From: Atopobiaceae bacterium | Lineage (GTDB): Bacteria; Actinomycetota; Coriobacteriia; Coriobacteriales; Atopobiaceae | DNA: 64,000 nt | Direction: 5' to 3' | Assembly (NCBI GenBank): GCA_022482785.1 | Contig: JAKVON010000001.1 | Coordinates: 124,001-188,000 of the forward strand | Shown here: piece after piece, positions 1-8,272 of the stretch | Position numbering within the stretch: position 1 is the first letter of the stretch | Layout of the letters: every line of letters starts with the position of its first letter | The notes under the pieces: generated by a model | What the model saw: the letters and a program-made list of their open reading frames with translations, nothing else | The model's database searches: none | What the model was told of the DNA's origin: nothing | Translations under genes and position numbers: made by a program

Positions 1-584
1 CGATGCTCGTGGCGCTCGCGGTGGGCCTCACCGAGGACACCTTCCCCGACATCCCCATCCTCTCGCTCTGCGTCTTCATGGTCTATAACGTCCTGTTCTT
101 GAGGCTCTTCGTCAGGAGGATCGACGTCGACGCCCTCACCGGCCTTCACAGCCGGGAGAGCCTCGGCCGATACCTCGCCAAGGCGATGACCGAGACGTCG
201 GGCAAGCGCAGCCTCGGGCTCTGCGTCGTCTCGGTCAAGGGGATGGGGGCCTATAACGACAGGTACGGCCACCTCGCGGGCGACGAGGCCCTCGTTGCGC
301 TGGCGCATGCCGTCGACGCCGCGTCGGTCGACCTCGACGCGTTCGCGGCGCGCGACGGGGGCGACGAGTTCTGCCTCGTCGTGAACGTCGCGAGGCATAC
401 GCGGAACGAGGTCGAGGCCGAAGTGCGCACCAGGCTCGAGGGGGCGCGGGGCGACGCCCGGGGCGGACGCGAACTTCCCTCATGCGACATAGCCTGCTCC
501 GGGTACCCCGCTTCCGCTCCCGACGCCGAGGACCTCGCCCACCCATCGGGGAGCAAGGTCCTGCGCAGCCAGCCCATCCTCTAG
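1..584 (+). CDS. C-terminal part of a membrane GGDEF (diguanylate cyclase-like) protein, cut by the window edge
   Basis: The frame is open to the left edge, so the N-terminus is missing. What remains begins in a hydrophobic segment and then enters a GGDEF domain with DALTGLHSR at its start and RDGGDEFCLV as the signature loop. The closest relative in the window is the cyclase at 17506-18681, which shares the same membrane-to-GGDEF junction. A complete GGDEF domain should make cyclic-di-GMP from two GTP. Here the tail departs from the family: after the SGYP strand the usual ADxxLYxxK helix is absent and the protein ends in an unrelated stretch (LRSQPIL). The active-site loop is present, but the domain may be inactive. 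I see no obvious single-base shift that restores the helix. Confidence 0.75.
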   Translation, partial: MLVALAVGLTEDTFPDIPILSLCVFMVYNVLFLRLFVRRIDVDALTGLHSRESLGRYLAKAMTETSGKRSLGLCVVSVKGMGAYNDRYGHLAGDEALVALAHAVDAASVDLDAFAARDGGDEFCLVVNVARHTRNEVEAEVRTRLEGARGDARGGRELPSCDIACSGYPASAPDAEDLAHPSGSKVLRSQPIL

Positions 585-603
585 GACGCGATCGCTCCGG
601 CGA

Positions 604-1539
604 TCAGTCCCCGGCGGCTAGGGCCGACTCGCTCCTCTCGGGAAAGAGGTCGAGGGCGATGCGGAACACCCCGTCTCGCACCTCTGCCCTGACGTCCATC
701 CCCATGCCGTGCGCGAGCTGCGAGACGGTGGCGAGCCCAAGGCCGGAGCCATCCGCCGACCTCGAGGCATCGGCCTGGTAGAAGCGGTCGAAGAGGCGAG
801 AGACGTCGATCGCGTCGGGATTCGCGACGTCGTTCTCCATCGTCACGACGTAGCCGTGCTGGATGACGAGGGGGGCAGACGAGCCGTACTTCAGGGCGTT
901 CGAGACGAGGTTCTCGAAGATCCTGCCGAGGGCGACCTCGTCGCAGCTGACCGCGAGACCCTCGTCGTCGAACCGTATGGCGGGCTCCCACCCGCGGCTC
1001 TCGAACAGGGGATACTCGCCGAAGAGCGCGTTCATGAGAATGGGCAGGACCTTGTTCCTCTGCATGTAGTACTTGGACTCGGGGTCCGATGCCTTCATAT
1101 AGAGGTAGAGCTGGTCGAGGAGCTCGCGCACGTTGTCGATCCTCGACTCGGCATTCGACAGCAGCCTCACCTCAGCATCCGGGTCCGTGGACTTCCGGGC
1201 AAGCTGCAGGTATCCCTTCGCGCCCATGAGCGGGGTGCGGACGTCGTGCGAGAAGCTCGAGAGCTCCTGGTTGAACTCGCTCAGGTCCTTCTCGCGCGCA
1301 AGGCGCTCGGCCTGCCTCTCGTCGAGCTGGGTCTCGATGGCCTTGCCGAGGCCCTCGAGGGCGGAGTCCGAGAAGTTGCAGGTTATCCGCGTGCCGCTCC
1401 GAGGGCTTCGCTCGTTCAGGGTGCGGGCCATGCCGCGCAGCTCCTGGCGGTACACCAGGGCCACGAGCCCGCCGCCGACGAGGAACGCGAGGACGGGCAC
1501 CAGGAGCATCGCCGTATCGCCTATCGACTCGCCCGTCAT
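604..1539 (-). CDS. Membrane sensor histidine kinase
   Basis: A 311-residue kinase with one N-terminal membrane segment (about residues 10-28), a short linker and a HisKA/HATPase core. The phosphoacceptor box reads FSHDVRTPL, the N box is NLVSNALKYG and the G2 box is GSGLGLATV. With no sizeable extracellular domain it resembles the intramembrane-sensing kinases that sit beside peptide-antibiotic ABC transporters. It follows the ABC permease by 18 bases on the same strand and has a good ribosome site (GAGGTG) before the ATG. Its likely partner is the divergent OmpR-type regulator at 3487. The stimulus cannot be read from the sequence. Confidence 0.9.
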   Translation of the reverse strand: MTGESIGDTAMLLVPVLAFLVGGGLVALVYRQELRGMARTLNERSPRSGTRITCNFSDSALEGLGKAIETQLDERQAERLAREKDLSEFNQELSSFSHDVRTPLMGAKGYLQLARKSTDPDAEVRLLSNAESRIDNVRELLDQLYLYMKASDPESKYYMQRNKVLPILMNALFGEYPLFESRGWEPAIRFDDEGLAVSCDEVALGRIFENLVSNALKYGSSAPLVIQHGYVVTMENDVANPDAIDVSRLFDRFYQADASRSADGSGLGLATVSQLAHGMGMDVRAEVRDGVFRIALDLFPERSESALAAGD

Positions 1540-1557
1540 GCCATCACCTCATCCGAG

Positions 1558-2238
1558 TTAGCATTCCACATGATCGATCGCAGCCACCGAGAGTGCCAGG
1601 CACACGGCGACGGCAAGAAGGGACGGCACGACCATCGCAGGCGACACCCCGGACGTCCCCGCGCCCCCGCCGAGCAGGCCGACGCTAGCAGCGAGCAGCC
1701 AGTTGGGGATGCGGACGAGCGAAGGGGGCTCGACGGAGATCGTCCTCAGGGCCTTGGAGACGAGATCGCCCACCGCAGAGGAAGCCAGCAGCAAGGAGAT
1801 GCCGATGCCGACCGCATCGCTGCGGAACGCGAGGACGGCGGTCACGACGGCCGACGAGCAGGCGAGGATCGCCAACCAGAACACGAGCAGGCCAGGCAGG
1901 ACGACGGAGGCGGCGTCGGCCATCGGGACGCCCGCGCCCGGGAGGAGCGAGGAGAGGAGCCGCACGGCCAAGGCGACGAGGAGGAGGACGACGTCGACGA
2001 GGGCGACGAGGACGTACTTCTCGAGGACGTAGGTCGCACGCCGGGGAAGGGTCACGAGGACGTTCTTGACGAACCCCGTGCGAAAGTCCTCGCCGACCAC
2101 GACCGCGGCGAGCACGAGGATGACCAGCGCGACGAGCTCGCCCTGGACGAGGGAGGCCAACACCGTGGCGACGAGGGCCAGCCAGAGCTTCCGCTCGTGG
2201 ACGAGACGGTAGAGGTCGCTCCTCATCAGCCTAAACAT
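1558..2238 (-). CDS. ABC-2 type transporter permease
   Basis: About 226 residues with roughly six hydrophobic segments and an N-terminal cytoplasmic stretch (MFRLMRSDLYRLVHERKLW) typical of lantibiotic-immunity and similar ABC-2 permeases. I chose the ATG at 2238, which overlaps the upstream ATPase stop by 8 bases and begins with the family's usual first residues; an in-frame start 15 bases upstream is also possible. It should form the membrane half of the exporter with the ATPase encoded just before it. The neighbouring kinase and regulator suggest a peptide-antibiotic response or immunity system, but no substrate gene is present. Confidence 0.8.
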   Translation of the reverse strand: MFRLMRSDLYRLVHERKLWLALVATVLASLVQGELVALVILVLAAVVVGEDFRTGFVKNVLVTLPRRATYVLEKYVLVALVDVVLLLVALAVRLLSSLLPGAGVPMADAASVVLPGLLVFWLAILACSSAVVTAVLAFRSDAVGIGISLLLASSAVGDLVSKALRTISVEPPSLVRIPNWLLAASVGLLGGGAGTSGVSPAMVVPSLLAVAVCLALSVAAIDHVEC

Positions 2239-3136
2239 AGACGTCGCCCCCACCGAGGAGGCCGGCGAGGATGCTGTCGACGTCGCTGCGAAGGGGCGAC
2301 AGCTCGAGCACGGGCTGGTCGGACTCGTGCAGCAGCGTGGCGAGCGCGACCTCGTCGCAGTCCTTCACGACGAGCAGCCCGTCGGGCTGCATCCGCACGT
2401 TCGCCTCGGGAAGGCGTTCTCCCAGAAGCACGATGGTGCGCTCGGGATGCGGGGTTCGCACGCGCATGCCGCCGATGCACGCCTTCTCGAGCTGCTCCGA
2501 CGTCATCTCCTTGAGCATCCGTCCCTGGTTCATGATGCCATACCTCGATATCCTGAAGTCTGCGATGCCGGGGGACCGCATGGCGCAGACCACGGTCGTG
2601 CCCGAGTCCTGGGAGGCCTCCTCGAGAAGGGCGCTCGCCAGATGCCGCTCGCGGGAGTCGAGACCCGCCAGCGGCTCGTCGAGCAGGAGGAGGTCGGGCG
2701 AGCCGACGAGGGCGAGGGCGATCCCCAGGAGGGCCCTCTGTCCCGAGAGGACGTCGCACGCCCTGGAGCCGGACTCGTCGGAGAGCCCGATCCGGTCGAG
2801 GAGGCCGGCGCAATGCTCCACCGCCCCCACAACCCCGAAGGCGAGCGCCTTGGCCATGAGGTTCTGGAAGACCGTCATGGAGCCGACCAGCCCGCAGGCG
2901 CCGATGCACAGGCCGAGCTTGCCACAAGGCTCGGAGGTGCCCCCGAACAGGACGACCTGGCCGGCGGAGGGCCGGGCGAGGCCCGCTATCATCCTGAGGG
3001 CCGTGGTCTTCCCCGCCCCGTTCGGGCCAACGAGCGCATAGATCTCGCCTTGCTCGACGCGCATGTCGAGCGACCCGACGACCGCACGGCGGCCATAGCG
3101 CTTTTCCAGCCCGCGTGCCTCTATGGCAGCTGTCAT
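2231..3136 (-). CDS. ABC transporter ATP-binding protein
   Basis: A 301-residue ATPase that begins with a strong ribosome site (AGGAGGTGACGGG then ATG). Walker A is GPNGAGKTT (about residues 38-46), the signature is a shortened LSGQ, and Walker B is LLLLDEPLAGLD. The usual switch histidine after Walker B is not visible: the strand reads TTVVCAMRSPG. This may be a degenerate H-loop. The C-terminal about 80 residues form the extension common in bacteriocin-immunity ATPases. It is the first gene of the ATPase-permease-kinase operon and pairs with the permease that overlaps its stop. Confidence 0.85.
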   Translation of the reverse strand: MTAAIEARGLEKRYGRRAVVGSLDMRVEQGEIYALVGPNGAGKTTALRMIAGLARPSAGQVVLFGGTSEPCGKLGLCIGACGLVGSMTVFQNLMAKALAFGVVGAVEHCAGLLDRIGLSDESGSRACDVLSGQRALLGIALALVGSPDLLLLDEPLAGLDSRERHLASALLEEASQDSGTTVVCAMRSPGIADFRISRYGIMNQGRMLKEMTSEQLEKACIGGMRVRTPHPERTIVLLGERLPEANVRMQPDGLLVVKDCDEVALATLLHESDQPVLELSPLRSDVDSILAGLLGGGDVYV

Positions 3137-3486
3137 CCCGTCACCTCCTGCTCCCGGGAGCCGGACGGACCGCGTTCGCCTGGCTTCGGGAGGACGCGCC
3201 CATTGTATTCCGCCATCCCCTCCATGTGAATGCGTCCCCTCCGATGCCGGCCCCGAAAAGGACGAGGCAGACGGACCCTTAACGAAGTCTTATGATTTCG
3301 CGTCATCTTTGCGTGGAAGGCACGAGTCGCCTTGGCCCGATGCGCACGTGAGCTGGGGCGGACGTCGTCGGGGGCATCGTCTTGGGGCGTGAGGGCCGGT
3401 TTCGAGACTAGAATCCCCAGGTATGGTTCACGAGGACGCAGAGACGACGCCGATGGGAGCAGACCGTCGGTCGGGGGGAAGCCCAT
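3137..3486. other. Divergent intergenic region between the ABC operon and the response regulator
   Basis: These 350 bases separate two divergent transcription units and show no convincing coding frame. A TAGAAT hexamer at 3409-3414 could serve as the -10 of the regulator gene; I see no good -35 at standard spacing. An AT-richer patch around 3279-3305, unusual for this DNA, may hold the minus-strand promoter. No clear operator palindrome was found. Confidence 0.4.
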
Positions 3487-4176
3487 ATGGCACACGAGCG
3501 AATACTCATCGTCGATGACGACCCGCACGTCGGAGCCATCGTCTCCCAGCACCTGGCCTCCCTCGGATACGTCTGCACGCAGACCCGCTCGGGCATCGAG
3601 GCTGCCCAGCTGCTCGAGCGCAAGCCGTTCGACCTCGTCCTGACCGACCTCATGCTGCCCGACTTCTCCGGCGAGGACCTCGTGCGCCTCTCCCGTCTCC
3701 AGAAGAGCACGAGGCCCGTGCTGGTGATCTCCGCCCGCACGTCCGTCGCCGACAAGGTCGAGCTGCTCAGGCTCGGGGCAGACGACTACCTCTCGAAGCC
3801 CTTCGACCTCGACGAGCTCGCGGCACGCATCGAGGTGCAGCTCCGAAGGCCGGAGCCCGCGGAGAGCAGGAGCACGATCCGATTCGGGGACTGGGTCCTC
3901 GACGGCACGGCGCGCACCCTCGTCGCGAAGGGCAAGGACATCCCGCTCACCAGGACCGAGTACAACATGGTCGAGCTCCTGGCCACCAACCCGAACAAGA
4001 TCTTCAGCAAGGAGGAGCTCTACCAGCTCGCCTGGAAGGAGCAGAACACGGCAGGCGACGATACGGTCTCCGTGCACATCTCCCATATCCGCGGCAAGCT
4101 CAAGGAGAGCGGGACGGACTCCTACATCCAGACCGTGTGGGGAATGGGATTCAGGCTCACCGACATCCGAGAATGA
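3487..4176 (+). CDS. OmpR/PhoB-family response regulator
   Basis: A 229-residue two-domain regulator. The receiver domain (about residues 4-118) has the acidic pair in VDDDP, the phosphorylatable Asp in LTDLMLPD, the Ser/Thr switch in VISAR and the Lys in LSKPFD. The DNA-binding domain (about 130-226) is a winged helix with TRTEYNMVELL and a VSVHISHIRGKL recognition region. It is divergent from the ABC-kinase operon at 604-3136 and is the probable partner of that kinase. By family behaviour it would activate the adjacent transporter operon once phosphorylated. Confidence 0.93.
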   Translation: MAHERILIVDDDPHVGAIVSQHLASLGYVCTQTRSGIEAAQLLERKPFDLVLTDLMLPDFSGEDLVRLSRLQKSTRPVLVISARTSVADKVELLRLGADDYLSKPFDLDELAARIEVQLRRPEPAESRSTIRFGDWVLDGTARTLVAKGKDIPLTRTEYNMVELLATNPNKIFSKEELYQLAWKEQNTAGDDTVSVHISHIRGKLKESGTDSYIQTVWGMGFRLTDIRE

Positions 4177-4186
4177 GCGCGATTCC

Positions 4187-5107
4187 TCACTCGAACCGGT
4201 CCCAGACGTCCCTCATCCCGTCGATCCACTCGTCGACGTGCGGCAGGAAGCCCTGCCGGCAGGCCGCCTGCATGTTGGAGATCGTGCTGTCATCGGAGGG
4301 CGGATAGACGACGGGGACCGTCATGTACTTGAGGAAAGACGCGAAGAGGCAACGGCTCGCCATGGCCTCGACGTCCTCGTCGCTCGTGCAGCCGAAGTAT
4401 CCCCGGACGTAGTCCTTCCAGAACCGCACGGACGTCGCGCAGTCCAGGTTGTCGATGAGGCGCATGAACCCGTCGTCGCCCGACCTCGCCGCCATCGAGA
4501 TGGAGAGGGCCGAGGCCCCGAGGTCGAAGATGGGATGCCCGCAGCCCGCGTCGCGCATGCCCACGACCGTGAGCTCCCCCGCGCAGTAGCGAGTGCAGCG
4601 CGGCTGGTAGTCCAGGTGCAGATAGGCATCGCCGTCAGGGATGGCGTCGAGCATCCTTGCGGCCGTCGCGACCTCATCCGCGGAGAACAGGCCCATCTCG
4701 ACCGTCCGCCCCAGATAGCTCGCGTACATCTCCTTGACGGGACGCATCTTGCCAGGGGCGACGTGGACGTCGTGCATCCTATGGGAGAGGGCGACGAAGT
4801 CGGAGAGATAGCCCTCGTAGCCGTCTGGGTCTGCCATGATCAGCTCGCCGAGGGTGCCCGACTCGAGGTTCTCGTAGATGATGCCGTAGTCGTCCCCCAC
4901 CTGGACCGTCTCGAAGGAGATGAGCGTCGGGATGCCCATGAGCAGGGTGCCCTTCGCGTTGGCCTTCTCCTGGTCGAGCTCGGGGAGGGATATCCCGAAG
5001 TTGTAGAGGAGCACCGCCGTCTCGTCATCGATCTTGTACTCCTTGGCCGCGGCGCTGGCGCCGACCAGGTTCCTCGGGCTGATCAGGTCTCTCGACAGCT
5101 TCCTCAT
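4187..5107 (-). CDS. APH-fold kinase-like protein with degraded catalytic loop
   Basis: About 306 residues from the ATG at 5107; the longer upstream frame only shadows the BMP gene. The N-terminal lobe (KEYKIDDETAVLLYN, then GIPTLISFETVQVGDDYGIIYE) resembles the TIGR02172 aminoglycoside-phosphotransferase-like family. The expected HGD catalytic loop is replaced by LHLDYQPRC, and the metal-binding motif is IFDLGA. One Asp is kept in each, so weak activity cannot be excluded. It is the last gene of the STAS/SpoIIE/kinase cluster, 37 bases after the BMP gene. Its nearest relative in the window is the pseudokinase at 12444-13343, which has lost the motif entirely. The substrate is unknown; a regulatory nucleotide-binding role is plausible. 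Confidence 0.7.
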   Translation of the reverse strand: MRKLSRDLISPRNLVGASAAAKEYKIDDETAVLLYNFGISLPELDQEKANAKGTLLMGIPTLISFETVQVGDDYGIIYENLESGTLGELIMADPDGYEGYLSDFVALSHRMHDVHVAPGKMRPVKEMYASYLGRTVEMGLFSADEVATAARMLDAIPDGDAYLHLDYQPRCTRYCAGELTVVGMRDAGCGHPIFDLGASALSISMAARSGDDGFMRLIDNLDCATSVRFWKDYVRGYFGCTSDEDVEAMASRCLFASFLKYMTVPVVYPPSDDSTISNMQAACRQGFLPHVDEWIDGMRDVWDRFE

Positions 5108-5144
5108 GTCTTCCTCCAGCTCTCGCCTTTTCCTTCCCGGGCGC

Positions 5145-6227
5145 TCAGCGTGCCGTGAGCTCCGAGACGTACTCCCAGTACCCCGACTCGTTCGCGGGGG
5201 GAACGATGTTCCCGTCCTTGATTCGCGCCTCGAGCGCGACGGCCGAGTCGTAGACCGTCTCGTCCATGAGGGAATGGCCGTCGGGGATGCCGACGCAGTC
5301 CTCGGCAAGGCCGAGGTCTATGTTGCCGCTCGTGCGGGCTCCGCTCCTGACGTCGTAGGACACCTGGAGGACGGCCTTGTCGACGCGCTTGAGCGCCGAG
5401 GTGAGAACGTTGTTCGGAGCAAGGTCAGACTGGTCGCGGTCGACGCCGATGACGAGTTTGCCCGCGTCCACGGCAGCCGAGATGACCCCCGTCCCCGCCG
5501 AGCCCGCCGCATGGAAGACGATGTCGCAGCCGTCCGCATACATCTGGGCGCCGGTCGACTTGCCCTTGGCGGTGTCGGTGAAGCTATCGAGATAGACATC
5601 GACGACCTCGACCTTCTTGCCGTCCTCCTTGGCCCCGTAGGCGACGCCCGCCTTGAAGCCCCACTCGAACTGGTCGACGATCGAGCTCCTCATGCCGCCC
5701 ACGAAGCCCACCTTGTTCGTGGTGGTCGTCTTCGCGGCGATATAGCCGACGACGAACGAGGGCTCCTGCGCGCGGAAGCTCACCCCGACGAGATTCGACG
5801 GGGCATCGTCGAACGTGCCGTCTATCAAGGCGAACGTCGTGTCGGGATATGCCTTCGCAGCTGCCGATATGGCATCGGCCATGTTGTAGCCGTTGCCCCA
5901 GACGAGGTCGCTCCCGATCTCCGCGGCCTTCCTGAGGTTCTGCTCGAGGTAGTCGTCCGAGGAAGGCTGGAGGTAGCTGCAGTACGAGTCGGTCTGGACC
6001 TTGAACTTGAGCAGGCCCTCCCAGCAGAGCTGGTTGAACGACTTGTCGCTCACCCCGGCCGTGTCGGTGACCATGGTCACCCTGAAGGCGTTCGCCGGGA
6101 CGGAGGTGGCGCCGGTGCCGTCCGTCGTGGTCGTGGGAATCGCCCCGAATCCCAGGAGGGCAATGGCCGTCGCGACGACGGCGCCTATGCCCGCCAGAAA
6201 GAGGGCGATGGTCTTCTTCTTGCTCAT
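5145..6227 (-). CDS. BMP/PnrA-family substrate-binding protein, membrane-anchored
   Basis: About 360 residues. The ATG at 6227 sits five bases after AGGAGG; a GTG two codons earlier is less well placed. An N-terminal hydrophobic segment (about residues 8-28) is followed by the Bmp fold: VTMVTDTAGVSDKSFNQL, a central GYNMADAI region and KVGFVGGM. Relatives (TmpC, PnrA, Med) bind purine nucleosides for an ABC importer. No lipobox cysteine is visible, so the protein would be tethered by its signal segment or released. No BMP-type ATPase or permease lies in the window; the neighbours are kinases, a phosphatase and a SpoIIE sensor. This suggests ligand sensing or an importer encoded elsewhere. Confidence 0.85.
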   Translation of the reverse strand: MSKKKTIALFLAGIGAVVATAIALLGFGAIPTTTTDGTGATSVPANAFRVTMVTDTAGVSDKSFNQLCWEGLLKFKVQTDSYCSYLQPSSDDYLEQNLRKAAEIGSDLVWGNGYNMADAISAAAKAYPDTTFALIDGTFDDAPSNLVGVSFRAQEPSFVVGYIAAKTTTTNKVGFVGGMRSSIVDQFEWGFKAGVAYGAKEDGKKVEVVDVYLDSFTDTAKGKSTGAQMYADGCDIVFHAAGSAGTGVISAAVDAGKLVIGVDRDQSDLAPNNVLTSALKRVDKAVLQVSYDVRSGARTSGNIDLGLAEDCVGIPDGHSLMDETVYDSAVALEARIKDGNIVPPANESGYWEYVSELTAR

Positions 6228-6283
6228 GGTCACCTCCTGTCAAAGCTCTTGGGCCGCGATACGGGCCCGATTGGTCGGAAGGC

Positions 6284-7261
6284 TCAGGCGCCCATCCCGC
6301 GGAGAAGCTCGAACATGCTCGGCAGGACCCTCTTTGCGAGCTTGAGCCCGGCGGGGGTCCGCGCCTGTCCCACCACCCACGCCGCGGAGGCGCAGCGCAG
6401 GTCGAGAAACGCGTGCACGTACTCGTCGGACCAGCACTCCCCCGGCAGCGCGTTCGCCCGCTCGTAGCCGCGACGCAGGCACGCCACCGGGTCGAACGCG
6501 TCCCCGGCCGCATGGGCGTAGCGAATCCCCTGGAACAGGAAGGCGGCCATGTCGTACATGAAGTAGTGGTAGCAGGAGTCGTCGAAGTCGAAGAGCCAGA
6601 CGTCGTCCCAGTCGAGGAAGGTGTTGAGCGGGGTCATGTCGCCGTGGATCATGCCGAACGTCTCGGGCGTGCGGGGCAGCGCGGCCACGCGGTCGCGGAT
6701 GCGGACCATCACCTCCATGACGTCGGCGGGGATGCTCTCGCCCAGCCCGTTGCGCCCGAAATCGAACCCGGGGGCCTCCGTCCAGACGGGCCTCTGGAAG
6801 TGGAAGCCCTCCTCGAACGAGGTACGGCTCGCCGCGTGGAGCTGGCCTATCTTCTCCCCGTAGAGCTCGAAGATGCGCTCGTTGTCGAAGTCGGCGTCGG
6901 CGGGGCTGATGCCGTTGGCCTTGCGCGAGACCACCACGTAGTACTCCGTGCCCGCGACCGTGATGACGTTGACCAGCCGATTGTCGAAGGGGACGGGATT
7001 GCATACCGTCCTGACGTGCTCGCGCAGGTAGTCCACGAACATGAGCTCGCCGTAGACGTCCTTGATCGGCTTGACGTCGGCATACGAGATCCTGATCACC
7101 GAGGGGCGCACGCTCTCGGAGAGGACGTAGGTGATGTTGCGGCTGCCCGAGGAGACGTGGCCTGCGGCGATGTCGAGGCCCGTGAGGGCCAGGACCTTCT
7201 CGCGGGCCTCGTCGAACTCCCCCTTCGTCGAGAAGAAGGACTCGTCCTCGTAGCCTAGCAT
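6284..7261 (-). CDS. APH/choline-kinase-family phosphotransferase (copy 1)
   Basis: 325 residues with an intact kinase core: catalytic loop MIHGDMTPLNTF (about residues 207-218) and metal site LFDFDDS. The N-lobe contains SGSRNITYVLSESVRPSVIRIS. A strong ribosome site (GGAGGTGAGAGC) precedes the ATG. It is a tandem paralogue of the next upstream gene, sharing nearly the whole catalytic segment (DWDDVWLFDFDDSC). The family phosphorylates small alcohols or amines such as choline, homoserine, methylthioribose or aminoglycosides; I cannot tell which here. Position between a BMP binding protein and a tyrosine phosphatase favours a nucleoside, metabolite or signalling role over drug resistance. A run of nine Gs (C9 on the plus strand, 7272-7280) abuts the ribosome site. 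Confidence 0.85.
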   Translation of the reverse strand: MLGYEDESFFSTKGEFDEAREKVLALTGLDIAAGHVSSGSRNITYVLSESVRPSVIRISYADVKPIKDVYGELMFVDYLREHVRTVCNPVPFDNRLVNVITVAGTEYYVVVSRKANGISPADADFDNERIFELYGEKIGQLHAASRTSFEEGFHFQRPVWTEAPGFDFGRNGLGESIPADVMEVMVRIRDRVAALPRTPETFGMIHGDMTPLNTFLDWDDVWLFDFDDSCYHYFMYDMAAFLFQGIRYAHAAGDAFDPVACLRRGYERANALPGECWSDEYVHAFLDLRCASAAWVVGQARTPAGLKLAKRVLPSMFELLRGMGA

Positions 7262-7296
7262 GCTCTCACCTCCCCCCCCCTACGAGCTCGAGGTCG

Positions 7297-8268
7297 TCAG
7301 ACCTCGAACGACCGGAGCGCCTGCGTGACATGCGGCCCGTACGCCTTCGCGCTCGCGATTCCCTTCGCGGTGCGCGACTGCTGCATGAGCCAGAGGCCCG
7401 AGGCGATGCGCAGGTGGAAGAACCGCTCCATGTAGTCTTTCGACCAGCACTCCATGGGCAGGGCCTGGTCCTTGCTCATGTAGCCCTTGACGAAGGCCTT
7501 CACCGGGTCGAACGTGGCGCCGGCCTGCTGGGCCGCGGTCTGGGCCTGGATGAGGAAGCAGGCGTTGTCGTACATGAAGTAGTGATGGCACGAGTCGTCG
7601 AAGTCGAAGAGCCAGACGTCGTCCCAGTCGAGGAAGGTGTTGATCGGGCTCATGTCGCCGTGGATCATGCCGAACGTCTCGGGCGTGCGGGGCAGCTCCG
7701 CGACCTTGTCACGGATGCGGATCATGATTTCCATGACGTCGGCGGGGATGTTCTCGCAGACGTCGTCCATCGTGAAGTTGAAGCCCGGTGCGTCGAGCCA
7801 ATCCGGGCGCAGGAAGCGGAAGCCCTCCTCGGCGGCCGTCCTGCAGGCCACGTGTAGCTCGCCGAGCTTGGCGCCATAGAGCTCGAAGACGCGCTCGCGA
7901 TTGAAGTCGTCCCCGTCAGGGCTTATGCCGTTGGCCTTGCGCGACACGACGACGAAGTACTGCTTGCCGCCGACGGTGATGGGGTTGACCAGGCTGTTGT
8001 CGAAGGGCACCGGATTGCAGACGGTACGCAGGTGCTCGCGGAGGTAGTCCACGAACATGAGCTCGCCGCGGATCGTCTTCGCGTCCTTGACCGAGGCCGG
8101 GGAGACGCGGATGACCGAGGGCCGCACGCTCTCGGAGATCACGTACGTCGTGTTGCGGCTGCCGTCCGAGGCATGACCCTTCGCGATGTCGAGCCCGGTG
8201 AGGTCGAGAATCGCCTGACGGGCCTCCTCGCGCTCCCCCTCCGTCGAGAAAAGCAAATCGCCATCCAT
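7297..8268 (-). CDS. APH/choline-kinase-family phosphotransferase (copy 2)
   Basis: About 323 residues from the ATG at 8268; a TTG at 8280, inside the upstream phosphatase gene, is the alternative start. The catalytic loop MIHGDMSPINTF and DFDDSC motif are intact. It aligns over its whole length with copy 1 downstream, so the pair is a tandem duplication that has diverged in the C-terminal third. It is transcribed with the SpoIIE and tyrosine phosphatase genes. The substrate is unknown; its retention beside a phosphatase suggests a matched phosphorylation step. Confidence 0.85.
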   Translation of the reverse strand: MDGDLLFSTEGEREEARQAILDLTGLDIAKGHASDGSRNTTYVISESVRPSVIRVSPASVKDAKTIRGELMFVDYLREHLRTVCNPVPFDNSLVNPITVGGKQYFVVVSRKANGISPDGDDFNRERVFELYGAKLGELHVACRTAAEEGFRFLRPDWLDAPGFNFTMDDVCENIPADVMEIMIRIRDKVAELPRTPETFGMIHGDMSPINTFLDWDDVWLFDFDDSCHHYFMYDNACFLIQAQTAAQQAGATFDPVKAFVKGYMSKDQALPMECWSKDYMERFFHLRIASGLWLMQQSRTAKGIASAKAYGPHVTQALRSFEV

Positions 8269-8272
8269 ATGC

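Noticed and set aside
6284-8268. Aminoglycoside-resistance genes
   Set aside because: The kinase fold is shared, but sequence features and operon context (BMP, phosphatase, SpoIIE sensor) point to metabolic or signalling kinases. Nothing shows antibiotic specificity.
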